Source: Intrasporangium oryzae NRRL B-24470
GTDB lineage: Bacteria > Actinomycetota > Actinomycetes > Actinomycetales > Dermatophilaceae
Direction of reading: 5' to 3'
NCBI RefSeq assembly: GCF_000576595.1
Contig: NZ_AWSA01000008.1
Location: forward strand, 62,001 to 126,000
DNA: 64,000 nt
Positions 36,200-44,762 of this stretch are shown piece after piece (the first letter of the stretch is position 1; the number at the start of each line of letters is the position of its first letter). Under the pieces are notes generated by a model. The model saw only the letters and a list, made by a program, of their open reading frames with translations. It was not told the origin of the DNA and did no database searches. The position numbers and the translations under genes are program-made.

Positions 36200-37024
36200 T
36201 CAGCGCGCGACGCCCCGCGCGTCGCAGGGCGGCGTGACCGAGGCCCCGACCGCCCCGAGCTGGAGGTCGATGAGACGGAGCGAGCGCTCCATCGCCGTGG
36301 GCTGGAGCCGGCCGACCCCCTCGCCGTGCGGGTGGTTGAAGAAGACGACGAGCAGCATCAGGAGCGTGATGACGACGGTCACGCTGCCCATCAGCACGGC
36401 CTGGGTCGTGGCCCGCTCCCCAGAGTCGGCGAAGAGGAGCAGGAACCCGAACAGCACGGCACACATGACCAGGAGCGCCAGCCACAGGGGCGCGGGGATG
36501 ATGCCGTCTACGGAGTGGACGCGGTCGTTGCGCGCCTGCTGCTGGTCGGCCGTCTGTGCCATCCACCGGTCGTAGGCGGACTGCTCGCTCGCGGTCTGCG
36601 GCTCGACCCCGGAGACCGTGGCGACCATCCTCACCCCCCAGGGATTGAGCGCATCCCCGAGCTTCCCGGCGTCGAGCGCGTCCCACTCCGCACCGGCGAC
36701 CGACCGCCCGTAGCAGACCAGCTCGCCGGTCAGCGTCCCGGACACCGTCGCGGGCATCAGCCGGGCCGTCTGGACCATCTGGGCGACGACGGTGGCCTCG
36801 GTCTCGGCGCCCATGCGGGCCCGGTCGTACGACTGGAAAGCAAGGAAGATGATGAACCCGAGCAGGACCGAGAACGCCGTGGCCAGCACGCCGAAGACGC
36901 CGGCGGCGCGGTCGCCGTCGGTGAAGTAGCCGCCCACGGGGGCCCGTCGGCGGACCAGGAGCATGGCCGTGACGGTGATCGCCGTGACGCCGACGGTCAC
37001 GAGCAGTCCCAGGACGACATTCAC
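36200..37024 (-). CDS. DUF4239 (bestrophin-like) membrane protein
   Basis: 274 residues. One N-terminal helix, then a GVLATAFSVLLGFIIFLAFQSYDRARMGAETEATVVAQMVQTARLMP segment, a soluble middle, and two C-terminal helices (ALLVMCAVLFGFLLLFAD and LMGSVTVVITLLMLLVVFF). This topology and the FSVLLGFIIF-AFQSYDRAR core match DUF4239, a family noted for similarity to bestrophin channels; transport activity is unproven. GTG start at 37024 with AGGA upstream. Divergent from the enoyl-CoA hydratase gene. Confidence 0.8.
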   Translation of the reverse strand: MNVVLGLLVTVGVTAITVTAMLLVRRRAPVGGYFTDGDRAAGVFGVLATAFSVLLGFIIFLAFQSYDRARMGAETEATVVAQMVQTARLMPATVSGTLTGELVCYGRSVAGAEWDALDAGKLGDALNPWGVRMVATVSGVEPQTASEQSAYDRWMAQTADQQQARNDRVHSVDGIIPAPLWLALLVMCAVLFGFLLLFADSGERATTQAVLMGSVTVVITLLMLLVVFFNHPHGEGVGRLQPTAMERSLRLIDLQLGAVGASVTPPCDARGVAR

Positions 37025-37198
37025 GGCTTCCTGCCCTCCGTCGCACGGTCGAGGGATGCCCATCCCGTCCGGAGCACCTTCCCGCTCAACATAGCCGCGT
37101 GGTGTGCCCCGCTCAGCGGCTTCGCGAGATCCGACCCGCGTCGTCCAACGCGTCGCCAGGTGCCGCCCCCAGGGACCGTCAGGTCGTACCGTCAGGAC

Positions 37199-37987
37199 AT
37201 GACCAGCACCTCCCGCGCCGTGCCGGGCGCTCCCGTCGTCTACGGGGTGCACGGTGGTGTCGCCACCATCGAGCTCAACCGCCCCGAGAGCTCCAACGCG
37301 CTCGACCTGCCGCTCGCGGGCGCCCTGCTGGCGGCCCTCGATGCTGCGGCCGCCGACGACGGCGTGCGGGTCGTGCTCCTGCTCGGCCGCGGCAGGCTCT
37401 TCTGCGGAGGCGGTGACGTCGCGGCGATGGCCGCCGCCCGGGACCGCGGGGCCTTCCTGCGCGAGCTGGCCGACGCGGCCCACCAGGTGGTGCGCCGGCT
37501 CGACGTCCTCGAGAAGCCCGTCGTGGCGGGCGTGCAGGGCGCGGCCGCGGGGGCCGGCCTCGCGCTGACCCTGTCGGCCGACCTCGTCATCGCGGGGGAG
37601 TCGGCCACGTTCCTCACCGCCTACACCGCCATCGGCCTGACCCCCGACTGCGGCACGTCCTGGCTGCTGCCTCGCGCCGTCGGTCTGGGGCGCGCCCTCG
37701 ACCTCGTCCTGACGGGTCGCCGGCTCTCGGCGGCCGAAGCCGTCGAGCTCGGTATCGCCGCCCGAACCTGTCCCGACGCGGAGGTCCCCGCCGTCGCACG
37801 AGCGGTCGCCGAGCGCCTCGCCAGCGGTCCGGCATACGCGCTGGGGCAGTCCCGACGACTGCTCCGCTCGGCGCAGTCGTCGACCCTCGACGAGCACCTC
37901 GACCGCGAGGCCGCGGCGATCGCCGCGGCCGGGGCCACCGACGAGGCGGCGGCCCTCGTCGACGCCTTCGTCGAGGGACGTCGATGA
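37199..37987 (+). CDS. Enoyl-CoA hydratase/isomerase family protein
   Basis: 262 residues of the crotonase fold. TIELNRPESSNALD starts the domain, the oxyanion hole is at GRLFCGGGDVAAM and VQGAAAGAGLALTLSADLVIA, and a C-terminal helical part follows. The usual hydratase glutamates are not evident: the active-site region reads TAYTAIGLTPDCGTSWLLP with Asp at the second position, as in isomerase-like members such as PaaG. The exact reaction is therefore open. Its stop overlaps the start of a CaiB/BaiF family gene, so the two act in the same fatty- or branched-acyl-CoA pathway. Confidence 0.86.
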   Translation: MTSTSRAVPGAPVVYGVHGGVATIELNRPESSNALDLPLAGALLAALDAAAADDGVRVVLLLGRGRLFCGGGDVAAMAAARDRGAFLRELADAAHQVVRRLDVLEKPVVAGVQGAAAGAGLALTLSADLVIAGESATFLTAYTAIGLTPDCGTSWLLPRAVGLGRALDLVLTGRRLSAAEAVELGIAARTCPDAEVPAVARAVAERLASGPAYALGQSRRLLRSAQSSTLDEHLDREAAAIAAAGATDEAAALVDAFVEGRR

Positions 37988-39090
37988 GCGGCCCGCTGAC
38001 CGGTCTGCGGGTCGTGGAGCTGGCTGGCCTCGGCCCCGTACCCCATGCGGCGATGCTGCTCGCCGACCTCGGGGCCGACGTCGTCCGGCTCGAGCGTCCT
38101 GCGGGCCGCGGCCTCCAGCTCGGGGACCCGACGGCGGACGTCGTGCTGCGGAGCCGGCGCTCGGTCGCCGTGGACCTCAAGACCCACGACGGCCGCTCGG
38201 CGGTCCTCGACCTCGCCGAGCGGGCCGACGTGCTCGTCGAGGGGCTCCGGCCCGGGGTGACCGAGCGCCTCGGCATCGGTCCGGACGAGGTCCTGCGCCG
38301 CAACCCCCGGCTCGTCTACGGCCGGGTCACCGGCTGGGGGCGGACCGGCCCGCGCGCCCAGCAGGTCGGGCACGACCTCAACTACGTCGGGCTGACCGGC
38401 GCCCTCCACGCGATCGGGCGCGCCGCTGAGCCGCCCCCGCCCCCGCTCAACCTCGTCGGCGACTACGGCGGCGGGTCCATGCTCCTCGTCGTCGGGATCC
38501 TCGCGGCTCTCGTCGAGCGGTCCGGGTCGGGACGTGGGCAGGTCGTCGACGCCGCGATGGTCGACGGCGTGGCCATCCTGTCGCAGCTCACCCTGGCCCT
38601 CCGGGGGATGGGCGCGTGGTCCGACGAGCGTCAGGCCAACGTCCTCGACGGCGCCGCCCCGTTCTACGACACGTACGCCTGCGCGGACGGGCGGTTCGTG
38701 GCCGTCGCGGCTCTCGAGCCCCACTTCTTCGCGGCCCTGCTCACCGGGCTCGGTATGCCGCTCGAGCAGTTCCCCCACCAGCACGACCGCGCGTCGTGGC
38801 CGGCCATGCGGACCCGGTTCGAGGAGGCGTTCCTGGCGCGGACCCGCGACGAGTGGGCTGCACACTTCGCCGGAGCCGAGGCCTGCGTGACGCCGGTCCT
38901 CTCCTTCGCGGAGGCGCCTCGAGACCCCCACCTCGCCGAGCGCGGGACCTACGTCGAGGCCGCCGGCGTCGTCCAGGCCGCGCCGGCTCCGCGGTTCTCC
39001 CGGAGCACGCTGGACCGGCCCACGCCGCCGCCCGTGCCGGGCTCGACGTCCGTCGCCGAGATCCTGGCGCAGTGGTCCGAGTCGACCTGA
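37984..39090 (+). CDS. CaiB/BaiF family protein, probable alpha-methylacyl-CoA racemase
   Basis: 368 residues of CoA-transferase family III. The start GLRVVELAGLGPVPHAAMLLADLGADVVRLE and the EGLRPGVTERLGIGPD segment match racemases of this family. GHDLNYVGLTG supplies the conserved His and GDYGGGSMLL the Asp that work as the two-base pair in alpha-methylacyl-CoA racemase. It would epimerise 2-methylacyl-CoA thioesters so that beta-oxidation can proceed. It overlaps the enoyl-CoA hydratase gene by four bases. Confidence 0.87.
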   Translation: MSGPLTGLRVVELAGLGPVPHAAMLLADLGADVVRLERPAGRGLQLGDPTADVVLRSRRSVAVDLKTHDGRSAVLDLAERADVLVEGLRPGVTERLGIGPDEVLRRNPRLVYGRVTGWGRTGPRAQQVGHDLNYVGLTGALHAIGRAAEPPPPPLNLVGDYGGGSMLLVVGILAALVERSGSGRGQVVDAAMVDGVAILSQLTLALRGMGAWSDERQANVLDGAAPFYDTYACADGRFVAVAALEPHFFAALLTGLGMPLEQFPHQHDRASWPAMRTRFEEAFLARTRDEWAAHFAGAEACVTPVLSFAEAPRDPHLAERGTYVEAAGVVQAAPAPRFSRSTLDRPTPPPVPGSTSVAEILAQWSEST

Positions 39091-39208
39091 GGCTCCGGGT
39101 CCCCTCCCGGCTGCTCTCGTCCGTACCCGCGAGTTCTCGTCCGCGGCCCGTCGCTCCGTGGGATCATGGCCTCGCGCATCGTCGCCGGACAACGGAGGGC
39201 GCAGCGGC

Positions 39209-39925
39209 ATGCTCAGTCGGGTCGCAGACGTCGGATCCTTGGGCGAGCTCGACATACTCGATGAGCCGGAGTGTGACCGAGTGGCCCAGGAGGTCATCGC
39301 CCTGCGCCCGATGTGGACGACGCGCTCCCCGCGCTCGTCCTTCTTCACCCTGGGCGTCAACGCGTACATGGACCTCGCCCCGTCGGCGGATGCCCGGGCG
39401 ACCTACTACGACAAGGTAGCCGCGTCCAACGCCCTCCTCGACCGACGGTTCGGCGGGCTCTACCTGACACTCGCACGGCGCCTCGGCCACGCGCTCGGGA
39501 TGCCGGCACGCTACGCCGACGACCTGGCCCGGCCGTCGTGCCACATCTGGACGGAGAGCGGGATCCCGCGCACCGCTGGAGGCTCCATTCACTTCGACCT
39601 GCAGTACCAACGGGTGCTCGACGAGCCGCACTATGCAGCGGCCACGGGAACGGTGTCGTTCACGTTGCCGGTCAGGCTGCCGGCGGCCGGCTCGTCGCTG
39701 CTCGTGTGGCCGGCGTTCACGTATCCCGAGGCGCTGACGAGGCTGGAGCTCGCCCGCACCACCCCGCCGCTGCGGATCGAGTACTCGCTCGGGCGCGCCC
39801 TCGTCCACACCGGGCACGTCCTCCACCAGATCGGGCCGACGCCCGACATCAGCCCGGGCGACCTGCGGATCACCGTGCAGGGTCACGGGATCGTCGTCGA
39901 CGACGAGCTCGTCCTCTACTGGTAG
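39209..39925 (+). CDS. Fe(II)/2-oxoglutarate-oxygenase-like protein of the repeat-protein locus
   Basis: 238 residues. The C-terminal half forms a likely double-stranded beta-helix: HFD (His128, Asp130), VLHQIGP (His206) and DLRITVQGHG (Arg220). An HxD...H...R set with 14 residues between His and Arg is the metal and 2-oxoglutarate pattern of Fe(II)-dependent dioxygenases. The N-terminal half is mainly helical with an aromatic MWTTRSPRSSFFTLGVNAYMD segment. The ATG at 39209 has GGAGGG upstream. It is 75 bases ahead of the Lys/Asp/Glu repeat gene and probably co-transcribed with it, suggesting that the repeat protein or its product is hydroxylated. The family call is inference from motifs only. 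Confidence 0.65.
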   Translation: MLSRVADVGSLGELDILDEPECDRVAQEVIALRPMWTTRSPRSSFFTLGVNAYMDLAPSADARATYYDKVAASNALLDRRFGGLYLTLARRLGHALGMPARYADDLARPSCHIWTESGIPRTAGGSIHFDLQYQRVLDEPHYAAATGTVSFTLPVRLPAAGSSLLVWPAFTYPEALTRLELARTTPPLRIEYSLGRALVHTGHVLHQIGPTPDISPGDLRITVQGHGIVVDDELVLYW

Positions 39926-40000
39926 TCCATCAGACCCGACGGCCCGTCCGGGTCTCGGCGTCAGCTCAACGCACGACAACTCACTGCGGAGGTTCACATC

Positions 40001-40708
40001 ATGGCTGATCCCTACATCCCACCCGAGGACAGGATCGATGTCATCGGTCGGCTGCAGTCGCGCCTCGACGAGGCCGGCTCGGAGTCGCTCCGAGCCCGGG
40101 CCGAGGCCGCAGCCCAGGCCCTCGCCGCATCCGGAAGCCCGACCGACCCTCTCACCCCGCTCAAGCCCGAGGAGGACGCGAAGGAGCTGAAGGACGAGAA
40201 GGACCAGCACAAGGACGAGAAGGAGACCAAGGACGTCGACGACAAGGACGACAAGGACGACAAGGAGGGCAAGGAGGGCAAGGACGACAAGGAGACCAAG
40301 GAGGACGACAGCAAGGACGTGAAGGAGGGCAAGGAGGTCAAGGACGAGGGGGAGAAGGACGTCAAGGACTCCAAGGACGAGGGCGACAAGGAGGTCAAGG
40401 ACGAGGGCGAGAAGGACGTCAAGGACTCCAAGGACGAGGGCGACAAGGACGACAAGGAGTCCAAGGACAACGGCGACAAGGACGTGAAGGACGTCGGCGA
40501 GAAGGACGGCGAGAAGGACGTGAAGGATGTCGGGGAGAAGGACGTCGGCGAGAAGGAGGTGGGGGAGAAGGAGCAGGGTGAGAAGGAGCTCACCGTCGAG
40601 AAGCCCTTCGAGGACCGCGATCCCGAGCAGCCGGAGCAGCCCGAGGCCGCCGGCGCCACCGATCTGGATCACGGCCAGGGCGGGCGGCCGACCCGGCCGT
40701 TGATGTGA
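40001..40708 (+). CDS. Lys/Asp/Glu-rich repeat protein, candidate substrate of the adjacent ATP-grasp ligase
   Basis: 235 residues. Residues 1-56 look like a folded or helical leader (DRIDVIGRLQSRLDEAGSES and an Ala-rich helix). Residues 57-196 consist almost only of Lys, Asp and Glu with Gly, Val and a few Ser, in motifs such as EKDVKD, SKDEGDK and VGEKE. A 57-base unit (19 residues) is repeated almost exactly from 40352 and 40409. The tail is Pro/Gln/Gly-rich. There is no signal peptide, Cys or hydrophobic stretch. GGAGG precedes the ATG. The stop overlaps the next gene. Either a ribosomal peptide precursor whose Lys and acidic side chains are ligated, or a disordered protectant protein. 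Confidence 0.75.
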   Translation: MADPYIPPEDRIDVIGRLQSRLDEAGSESLRARAEAAAQALAASGSPTDPLTPLKPEEDAKELKDEKDQHKDEKETKDVDDKDDKDDKEGKEGKDDKETKEDDSKDVKEGKEVKDEGEKDVKDSKDEGDKEVKDEGEKDVKDSKDEGDKDDKESKDNGDKDVKDVGEKDGEKDVKDVGEKDVGEKEVGEKEQGEKELTVEKPFEDRDPEQPEQPEAAGATDLDHGQGGRPTRPLM

Positions 40709-41589
40709 CCAGGCCGCCGCTGCGGGCCGCGGCCGTCCTCGACCGCTTCGGCGCGCAGCGCGTCCTCGCGGGCGCCTTGGAGGAAGCCTTCGCATCGCGG
40801 TCGATCGAGCTCGAGCTCCTCAGCCATCGCGCCCTCGTTGCGGGCGTGAGCATCGTCCAGGACGGCAGGGAACGGCCGCGGGTGGAGCCGGACCGGCCGC
40901 TGCTGTGGCTCAGCGCCGCCGACCCGTCGCCGGACCTGACGCCGGACGACCGCTTCCTCCACTCCGAGGTGGTCGCGGCTTCGCGCTCGATCGCCATGCT
41001 CTCGCGCTCCCCGGTGGTCAACCGACCCACGCCCTTGTCGCCGTGCGGGCGCTTCCCGGGCAGTGCGGTGATGGGCGTGCGGCGGGTGGCCGGCCTCCCG
41101 GGCCTCGATGTGGCCGTGCGGTGCGAGCGGTTCACCGCGATGCAGGTCGGCGAGGTCGCGGGCGCGGACGAGGGACCCGTCGCGTCGGGGGCCGAGGTGT
41201 ACGACTATGCGACCGGTCGGAGCGCCTACGGCGTCGCCGACCGGGTGCCGGGGCCGGTCCGGACCCGGCGGTCGCTGCCGTCCGCCCGGCTCGTCAGGGT
41301 TCGGGTCGCCGGGCGGGGCGTCCTCGCGCCCGGCTCCGTCCCGCGCTGGTTCGAGACCGCGAGCCTCGACGTGGCCCGCTCGTACGAGCTGCAGCTGGCC
41401 ACGGTCTGGTGGCTGGTCGACGAGGCCGGACGCGGGACCCTGGCCAGGGTCGACTGCTGGACGTGGGACCGATCCCTCGACGGCGACGCCCACCTCATCG
41501 CCGACGCGCTCGCGGTCTGGCTCCTCGACGAGGCGAGGGCGCCGGACCCCGGGCTGCCTGGCCTCGACGCGGAGGTGGCGGTCCCGTGA
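40705..41589 (+). CDS. Unrecognised partner protein with ATP-grasp-flank resemblance
   Basis: 294 residues, GTG start overlapping the repeat gene stop. I do not recognise a family. The part around LLWLSAADPSPDL, DDRFLHSEVVAASRSIAML and SPVVNRP resembles the pre-ATP-grasp region of the ligase encoded next, which has VAVVNRP at the equivalent place. The nucleotide-binding lysine and the acidic metal sites of ATP-grasp enzymes are not evident. The ending LARVDCWTWDRSLDGDAHLIADALAVWLL is also reminiscent of the end of such enzymes. It may be a substrate-binding or inactive partner of the ligase. Coupled on both sides by four-base overlaps. Confidence 0.6.
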   Translation: MTRPPLRAAAVLDRFGAQRVLAGALEEAFASRSIELELLSHRALVAGVSIVQDGRERPRVEPDRPLLWLSAADPSPDLTPDDRFLHSEVVAASRSIAMLSRSPVVNRPTPLSPCGRFPGSAVMGVRRVAGLPGLDVAVRCERFTAMQVGEVAGADEGPVASGAEVYDYATGRSAYGVADRVPGPVRTRRSLPSARLVRVRVAGRGVLAPGSVPRWFETASLDVARSYELQLATVWWLVDEAGRGTLARVDCWTWDRSLDGDAHLIADALAVWLLDEARAPDPGLPGLDAEVAVP

Positions 41590-42464
41590 TCGGCATCGCG
41601 GGCAGCCGGGCCGACCCCGTCATGGTCCACTTCGCGACGCGCTGCGTCATGCGCGAGGTGCCCTTCGCCGTCATCGACCTCGTCGACCTCGCGGCCACCG
41701 GCGGCTGGTCGCTGTCGGTGCCTCCGGACGGCTCCGACGTCTTCCACGGAGGCGAGGTCGTCCGCCCCGGCGAGCTGAGCGGGATCTACGTCCGGCCCAT
41801 CTACCTCGGTCGTTCCCCGGCGGAAGCGGCTCGGTGGCAGGGGTTGATGGACGGCTTCACGGCGTGGATGGACGAGACGGAGGTCGCGGTCGTCAACCGG
41901 CCCCGGCACCACCAGCTCAACAGCTCGAAGCCCGCCCACTACGCGTGGCTCTCGGCGAGCGGCCTGCGTGTGCCGCCCAGCCTGATGTCGAGCGACCGGG
42001 AGCGTCTGGCGGAGTTCGTGCGTGCCGGCCGGGCCGTCGTCAAGCCCGTCTGCGGCACCCGGGCCACGACCCGAGAGATCGCCGCGACCGACGTCGACGC
42101 GCTGCCCGAGCCCGCCGGCCCGCTCCTCGTCCAACGTCTCGTCGAGGGCGACGACGTCCGCGCCCATGTGGTCGGCGAGGACGTCGTCGCCTGCCGCTTC
42201 TCGAGCACGGCCATCGACTACCGCTCCGACCGGCAGGCCCGGCGTCAGCGGGTGGACGTCCCGGACGCGCTCGCCGACCTCCTCGTGGACCTGACCGCCG
42301 AGCAGGGACTCACCTTCGCCGGCTGGGACTTCAAGGTCGACGAGGCCGGGGACTACTGGTGCCTCGAGTGCAACCCGATGCCGGGCTACAGCTTCTACGA
42401 CCGGGTCTGCGACGGCGCCGTGAGCGACGCCCTCGTCGACGTCCTGGGCGGCTGGCTCTCGTGA
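41586..42464 (+). CDS. RimK/MvdD-like ATP-grasp ligase
   Basis: 292 residues. After a pre-ATP-grasp domain (VVNRPRHHQLNSSKPAHYAWL, the usual cap before the grasp) come the nucleotide lysine in AVVKPVCGTRATT, the adenine-side LLVQRLVEGDDVRAHVV and the metal-binding pair in CLECNPMPGYSFYD. This is the pattern of RimK-like carboxylate-amine ligases and of the ester/amide-forming MvdC/MvdD enzymes of graspetide biosynthesis. It would phosphorylate a side-chain or terminal carboxylate and join it to an amine or hydroxyl. Overlaps the partner gene by four bases and ends the four-gene unit. Substrate inferred to be the repeat protein two genes upstream. Confidence 0.82.
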   Translation: MIGIAGSRADPVMVHFATRCVMREVPFAVIDLVDLAATGGWSLSVPPDGSDVFHGGEVVRPGELSGIYVRPIYLGRSPAEAARWQGLMDGFTAWMDETEVAVVNRPRHHQLNSSKPAHYAWLSASGLRVPPSLMSSDRERLAEFVRAGRAVVKPVCGTRATTREIAATDVDALPEPAGPLLVQRLVEGDDVRAHVVGEDVVACRFSSTAIDYRSDRQARRQRVDVPDALADLLVDLTAEQGLTFAGWDFKVDEAGDYWCLECNPMPGYSFYDRVCDGAVSDALVDVLGGWLS

Positions 42465-42561
42465 CCCGGCTCCGGCCGTGAGGACGTCGGTCGCCCGGCT
42501 GGCCCGGTGGCCTCCACCGCTGGCACCGCCTCCCGGTTCGTGCCCGGCGTCGGCGGAGCCC

Positions 42562-43200
42562 TCAGCCGCGTGGGCGGCGGATGAGCCCCCGGTCGACGGC
42601 GACGGCGACCGCGGCCGTGCGCGAGTCGACGTCGAGCTTGGTGAAGACGTGGACGAGGTGGGACTTGACGGTCGCCTGGGAGACGAAGAGCCGCTGAGCG
42701 ATCTGCTGGTTGGACAGGCCGGCGGCGACGAGCTGGAGAACCTCCGTCTCCCGGCCGCTCAGGGCCGTCATCGGCGCGCGCATCCGGTCCATGAGCCGGG
42801 TCGCCACGGCCGGCGCGAGAGCCGACCGGCCGGCCGCCGCGCCGAAGACCGCGGCCACGAGCTCCTCCGGCGGGGCGTCCTTGAGCAGGTACCCGGCGGC
42901 GCCCGCCTCGACCGCGGCGACGATGTCGGCCTCGGAGTCGTACGTCGTGAGCACGATCACCCGGGGTGCGTCCTGCTGCGACGTGATCCGCCTCGTGGCC
43001 GTGAACCCGTCGGGGCCTGAGCCGAACTGCAGGTCCATGAGCACGACGTCGACGTCCCCGGCCGCGGCGCGTGAGACGGCTTCGTCGGCGTCGGCCACGT
43101 CGTCGACGACGACGAGCCCGGGCTCGGACTCGAGCACCGCGCGCAGGCCTGCGCGGACGACGGGGTGGTCGTCGGCGATGAGCAGCCGGACCGGGGTCAT
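42562..43200 (-). CDS. NarL-type response regulator
   Basis: 212 residues. The receiver domain has Asp10-Asp11, phospho-acceptor Asp in VVLMDLQFGSGPDG and Lys in YLLKDAP. The C-terminal LuxR helix-turn-helix has LSGRETEVLQLVAAGLSNQQIAQ and QATVKSHLVHVF. It overlaps its histidine kinase by four bases and is divergent from an ABC transporter, a common exporter-control arrangement in actinobacteria. A dyad in the shared promoter at 44683 is a candidate target. It converges on the ATP-grasp gene with a 97-base gap. Confidence 0.92.
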   Translation of the reverse strand: MTPVRLLIADDHPVVRAGLRAVLESEPGLVVVDDVADADEAVSRAAAGDVDVVLMDLQFGSGPDGFTATRRITSQQDAPRVIVLTTYDSEADIVAAVEAGAAGYLLKDAPPEELVAAVFGAAAGRSALAPAVATRLMDRMRAPMTALSGRETEVLQLVAAGLSNQQIAQRLFVSQATVKSHLVHVFTKLDVDSRTAAVAVAVDRGLIRRPRG

Positions 43201-44549
43201 CGAGCGTCCCCCGCGCGAGAGTCGGCGCCCTCGGCGGAGCGCCCGTCCGTGCCCCCGTCCGTGCCCCCGTCCGTGCCCCCGCCCGTGCCCGCGTCCGGAA
43301 CCCCGTCCGCGCGCGTGCCGCCCGTCACCTGCGGGGACCCGCCGCGCAGGTCGAGCTGCACGGAGACGGCGGTGCCCCGGCCCGGCTCGGACTCCACGGC
43401 GAACCGGCCGCCGATCTCCTCGGCTCGCGAGCGCATCGACCGCAACCCGAAGCCGCCGTCGTGATGAGTCCCGGGGCCGTGCGGCGCGTCGACGTCGAAG
43501 CCCGACCCGTCGTCGACGACATCGAGGGTCACCGCGTCGTCCATCACGGTGAGCGAGACGTCCGCGCGCGTGGCGCCGGAGTGCTGGGCCGTGTTGCCGA
43601 GTGCAGTCTGAGCGATCCGCAGGAGCGCCGCCTCGACCTGGGCGGGCAGGGCCGCCTCGGGGCCGTCGTGGTGGAACGACACCGGTATGCCGGTCTGTGC
43701 CGAGGTGGCCGCGCAGAGCCGTCCCAGGGCCGGCGACAGCGAGGACCCCTCGAGCTCTGACGGCGCGAGGGCACGCACGAGGCGGCGTGCCTCGGCGAGG
43801 TTGTCCGCCGCCGCCTGCCGGGCCTGCTCCACGAGGGCTGCGGCACGCGCTGGGTCGAGGCTGCGTCCGGCCGCGCGCAGGAGCAGCTGGATGCTCATGA
43901 GCCCTTGGGCGAGCGTGTCGTGGATCTCGCGGGCCAGCCGCTCGCGCTCGTCGAGGACCCCCGCCCGACGCTCGGCGCTCGCCAGCTCGGACCGCGTCCG
44001 CTCGAGCTCGACGATGAGCCGGCGCCGCTGCTCCGACTCGGACTGCAGGGCCTGGTAGCCGAGGACCGTCGCGATCGCCACGGCGGCACCGATGCCGGGC
44101 CCGATGACCATGGCAGCCGTGAAGGTCCCTGCGTGCCAGACGAACCCGGCAACCGCCACAGCCGTCGTCACGCCCACGGCAGCCAGTGCGGCCGGCCGTG
44201 GAAGCAGCCGAAGGATGACGAAGAACCAGGCGAACGCGAGGTAGACCGCGTCGGGAGTGAGCAGGAGCAGCACGAGCCAGGCCACCAGCAGGAGGGCGAG
44301 CCAGGCGGCCGCTGCCCGCACCGACCGCCGGACCGCCGGCACGAGCGGGCCGGCCGCATAGGTCGCGCCGACGACCAGCGCCACGACGACCGTCCACGCC
44401 GCGTGGGCCTCCCCTCCCGCCACGGCGCGCCCCATCGAGAGCAGGAGCAACGCGCCGACGAGGACGTGGAGGCCGAGACGCAGCAACCGCGGCACCTCCG
44501 GGGTCGAGAGGACCGCTGTGCGGGTTTCGCGCTGGGGAAGGCCGGCCAT
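43197..44549 (-). CDS. NarL-type sensor histidine kinase
   Basis: 450 residues. Six or so N-terminal membrane helices, a short coiled segment, then HisKA_3 with the phospho-histidine in REIHDTLAQGLMSIQLLL and an HATPase domain with NTAQHSGATR and GGFGLRSM. The C-terminal 40 residues hold a GGTDGGTDGGTDG run coded by 12-base near-repeats and are probably disordered. It pairs with the overlapping response regulator. The intramembrane-type sensor next to an ABC exporter suggests that it detects a membrane-active compound. Confidence 0.91.
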   Translation of the reverse strand: MAGLPQRETRTAVLSTPEVPRLLRLGLHVLVGALLLLSMGRAVAGGEAHAAWTVVVALVVGATYAAGPLVPAVRRSVRAAAAWLALLLVAWLVLLLLTPDAVYLAFAWFFVILRLLPRPAALAAVGVTTAVAVAGFVWHAGTFTAAMVIGPGIGAAVAIATVLGYQALQSESEQRRRLIVELERTRSELASAERRAGVLDERERLAREIHDTLAQGLMSIQLLLRAAGRSLDPARAAALVEQARQAAADNLAEARRLVRALAPSELEGSSLSPALGRLCAATSAQTGIPVSFHHDGPEAALPAQVEAALLRIAQTALGNTAQHSGATRADVSLTVMDDAVTLDVVDDGSGFDVDAPHGPGTHHDGGFGLRSMRSRAEEIGGRFAVESEPGRGTAVSVQLDLRGGSPQVTGGTRADGVPDAGTGGGTDGGTDGGTDGRSAEGADSRAGDAR

Positions 44550-44682
44550 GTCGTTCGCAGCCTACGGCGCGCGACCGGAGCGGGCATCCATCGAAAGGTT
44601 GAGCCCGGCCTCCGTCCTCGGGTCGCGCGCGACCAGTCGGCAGCACGATGCGGCATCCCGCCCGACCGGACGAGCCTTGGAC

Positions 44683-44707
44683 GTGGTGCGACAGACCGTC
44701 GCGCCAC
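44683..44707. promoter_or_regulatory. Imperfect dyad upstream of the ABC transporter
   Basis: GTGGTGCGAC, five bases, GTCGCGCCAC: nine of ten arm positions pair. It lies 56 bases before the permease GTG in the gap between the two-component system and the transporter, a likely place for the response regulator to bind. Confidence 0.4.
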
Positions 44708-44762
44708 CGTCCGTCCGGGTGCGAGGAGCACCCGGTGGCTCGTACCGAAAGGATCCACCACC

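Noticed and set aside
40180-40600. Direct repeats as a possible CRISPR array
   Set aside because: The repeats are in-frame coding units with no unique spacers of constant length and no cas genes are near.
39164-40795. Hydrophobic Leu/Val/Ala-rich frame on the minus strand over the repeat gene
   Set aside because: It is the antisense of the Lys/Asp/Glu codons (AAG-GAC gives CTT/GTC), so the apparent membrane protein is an artefact.
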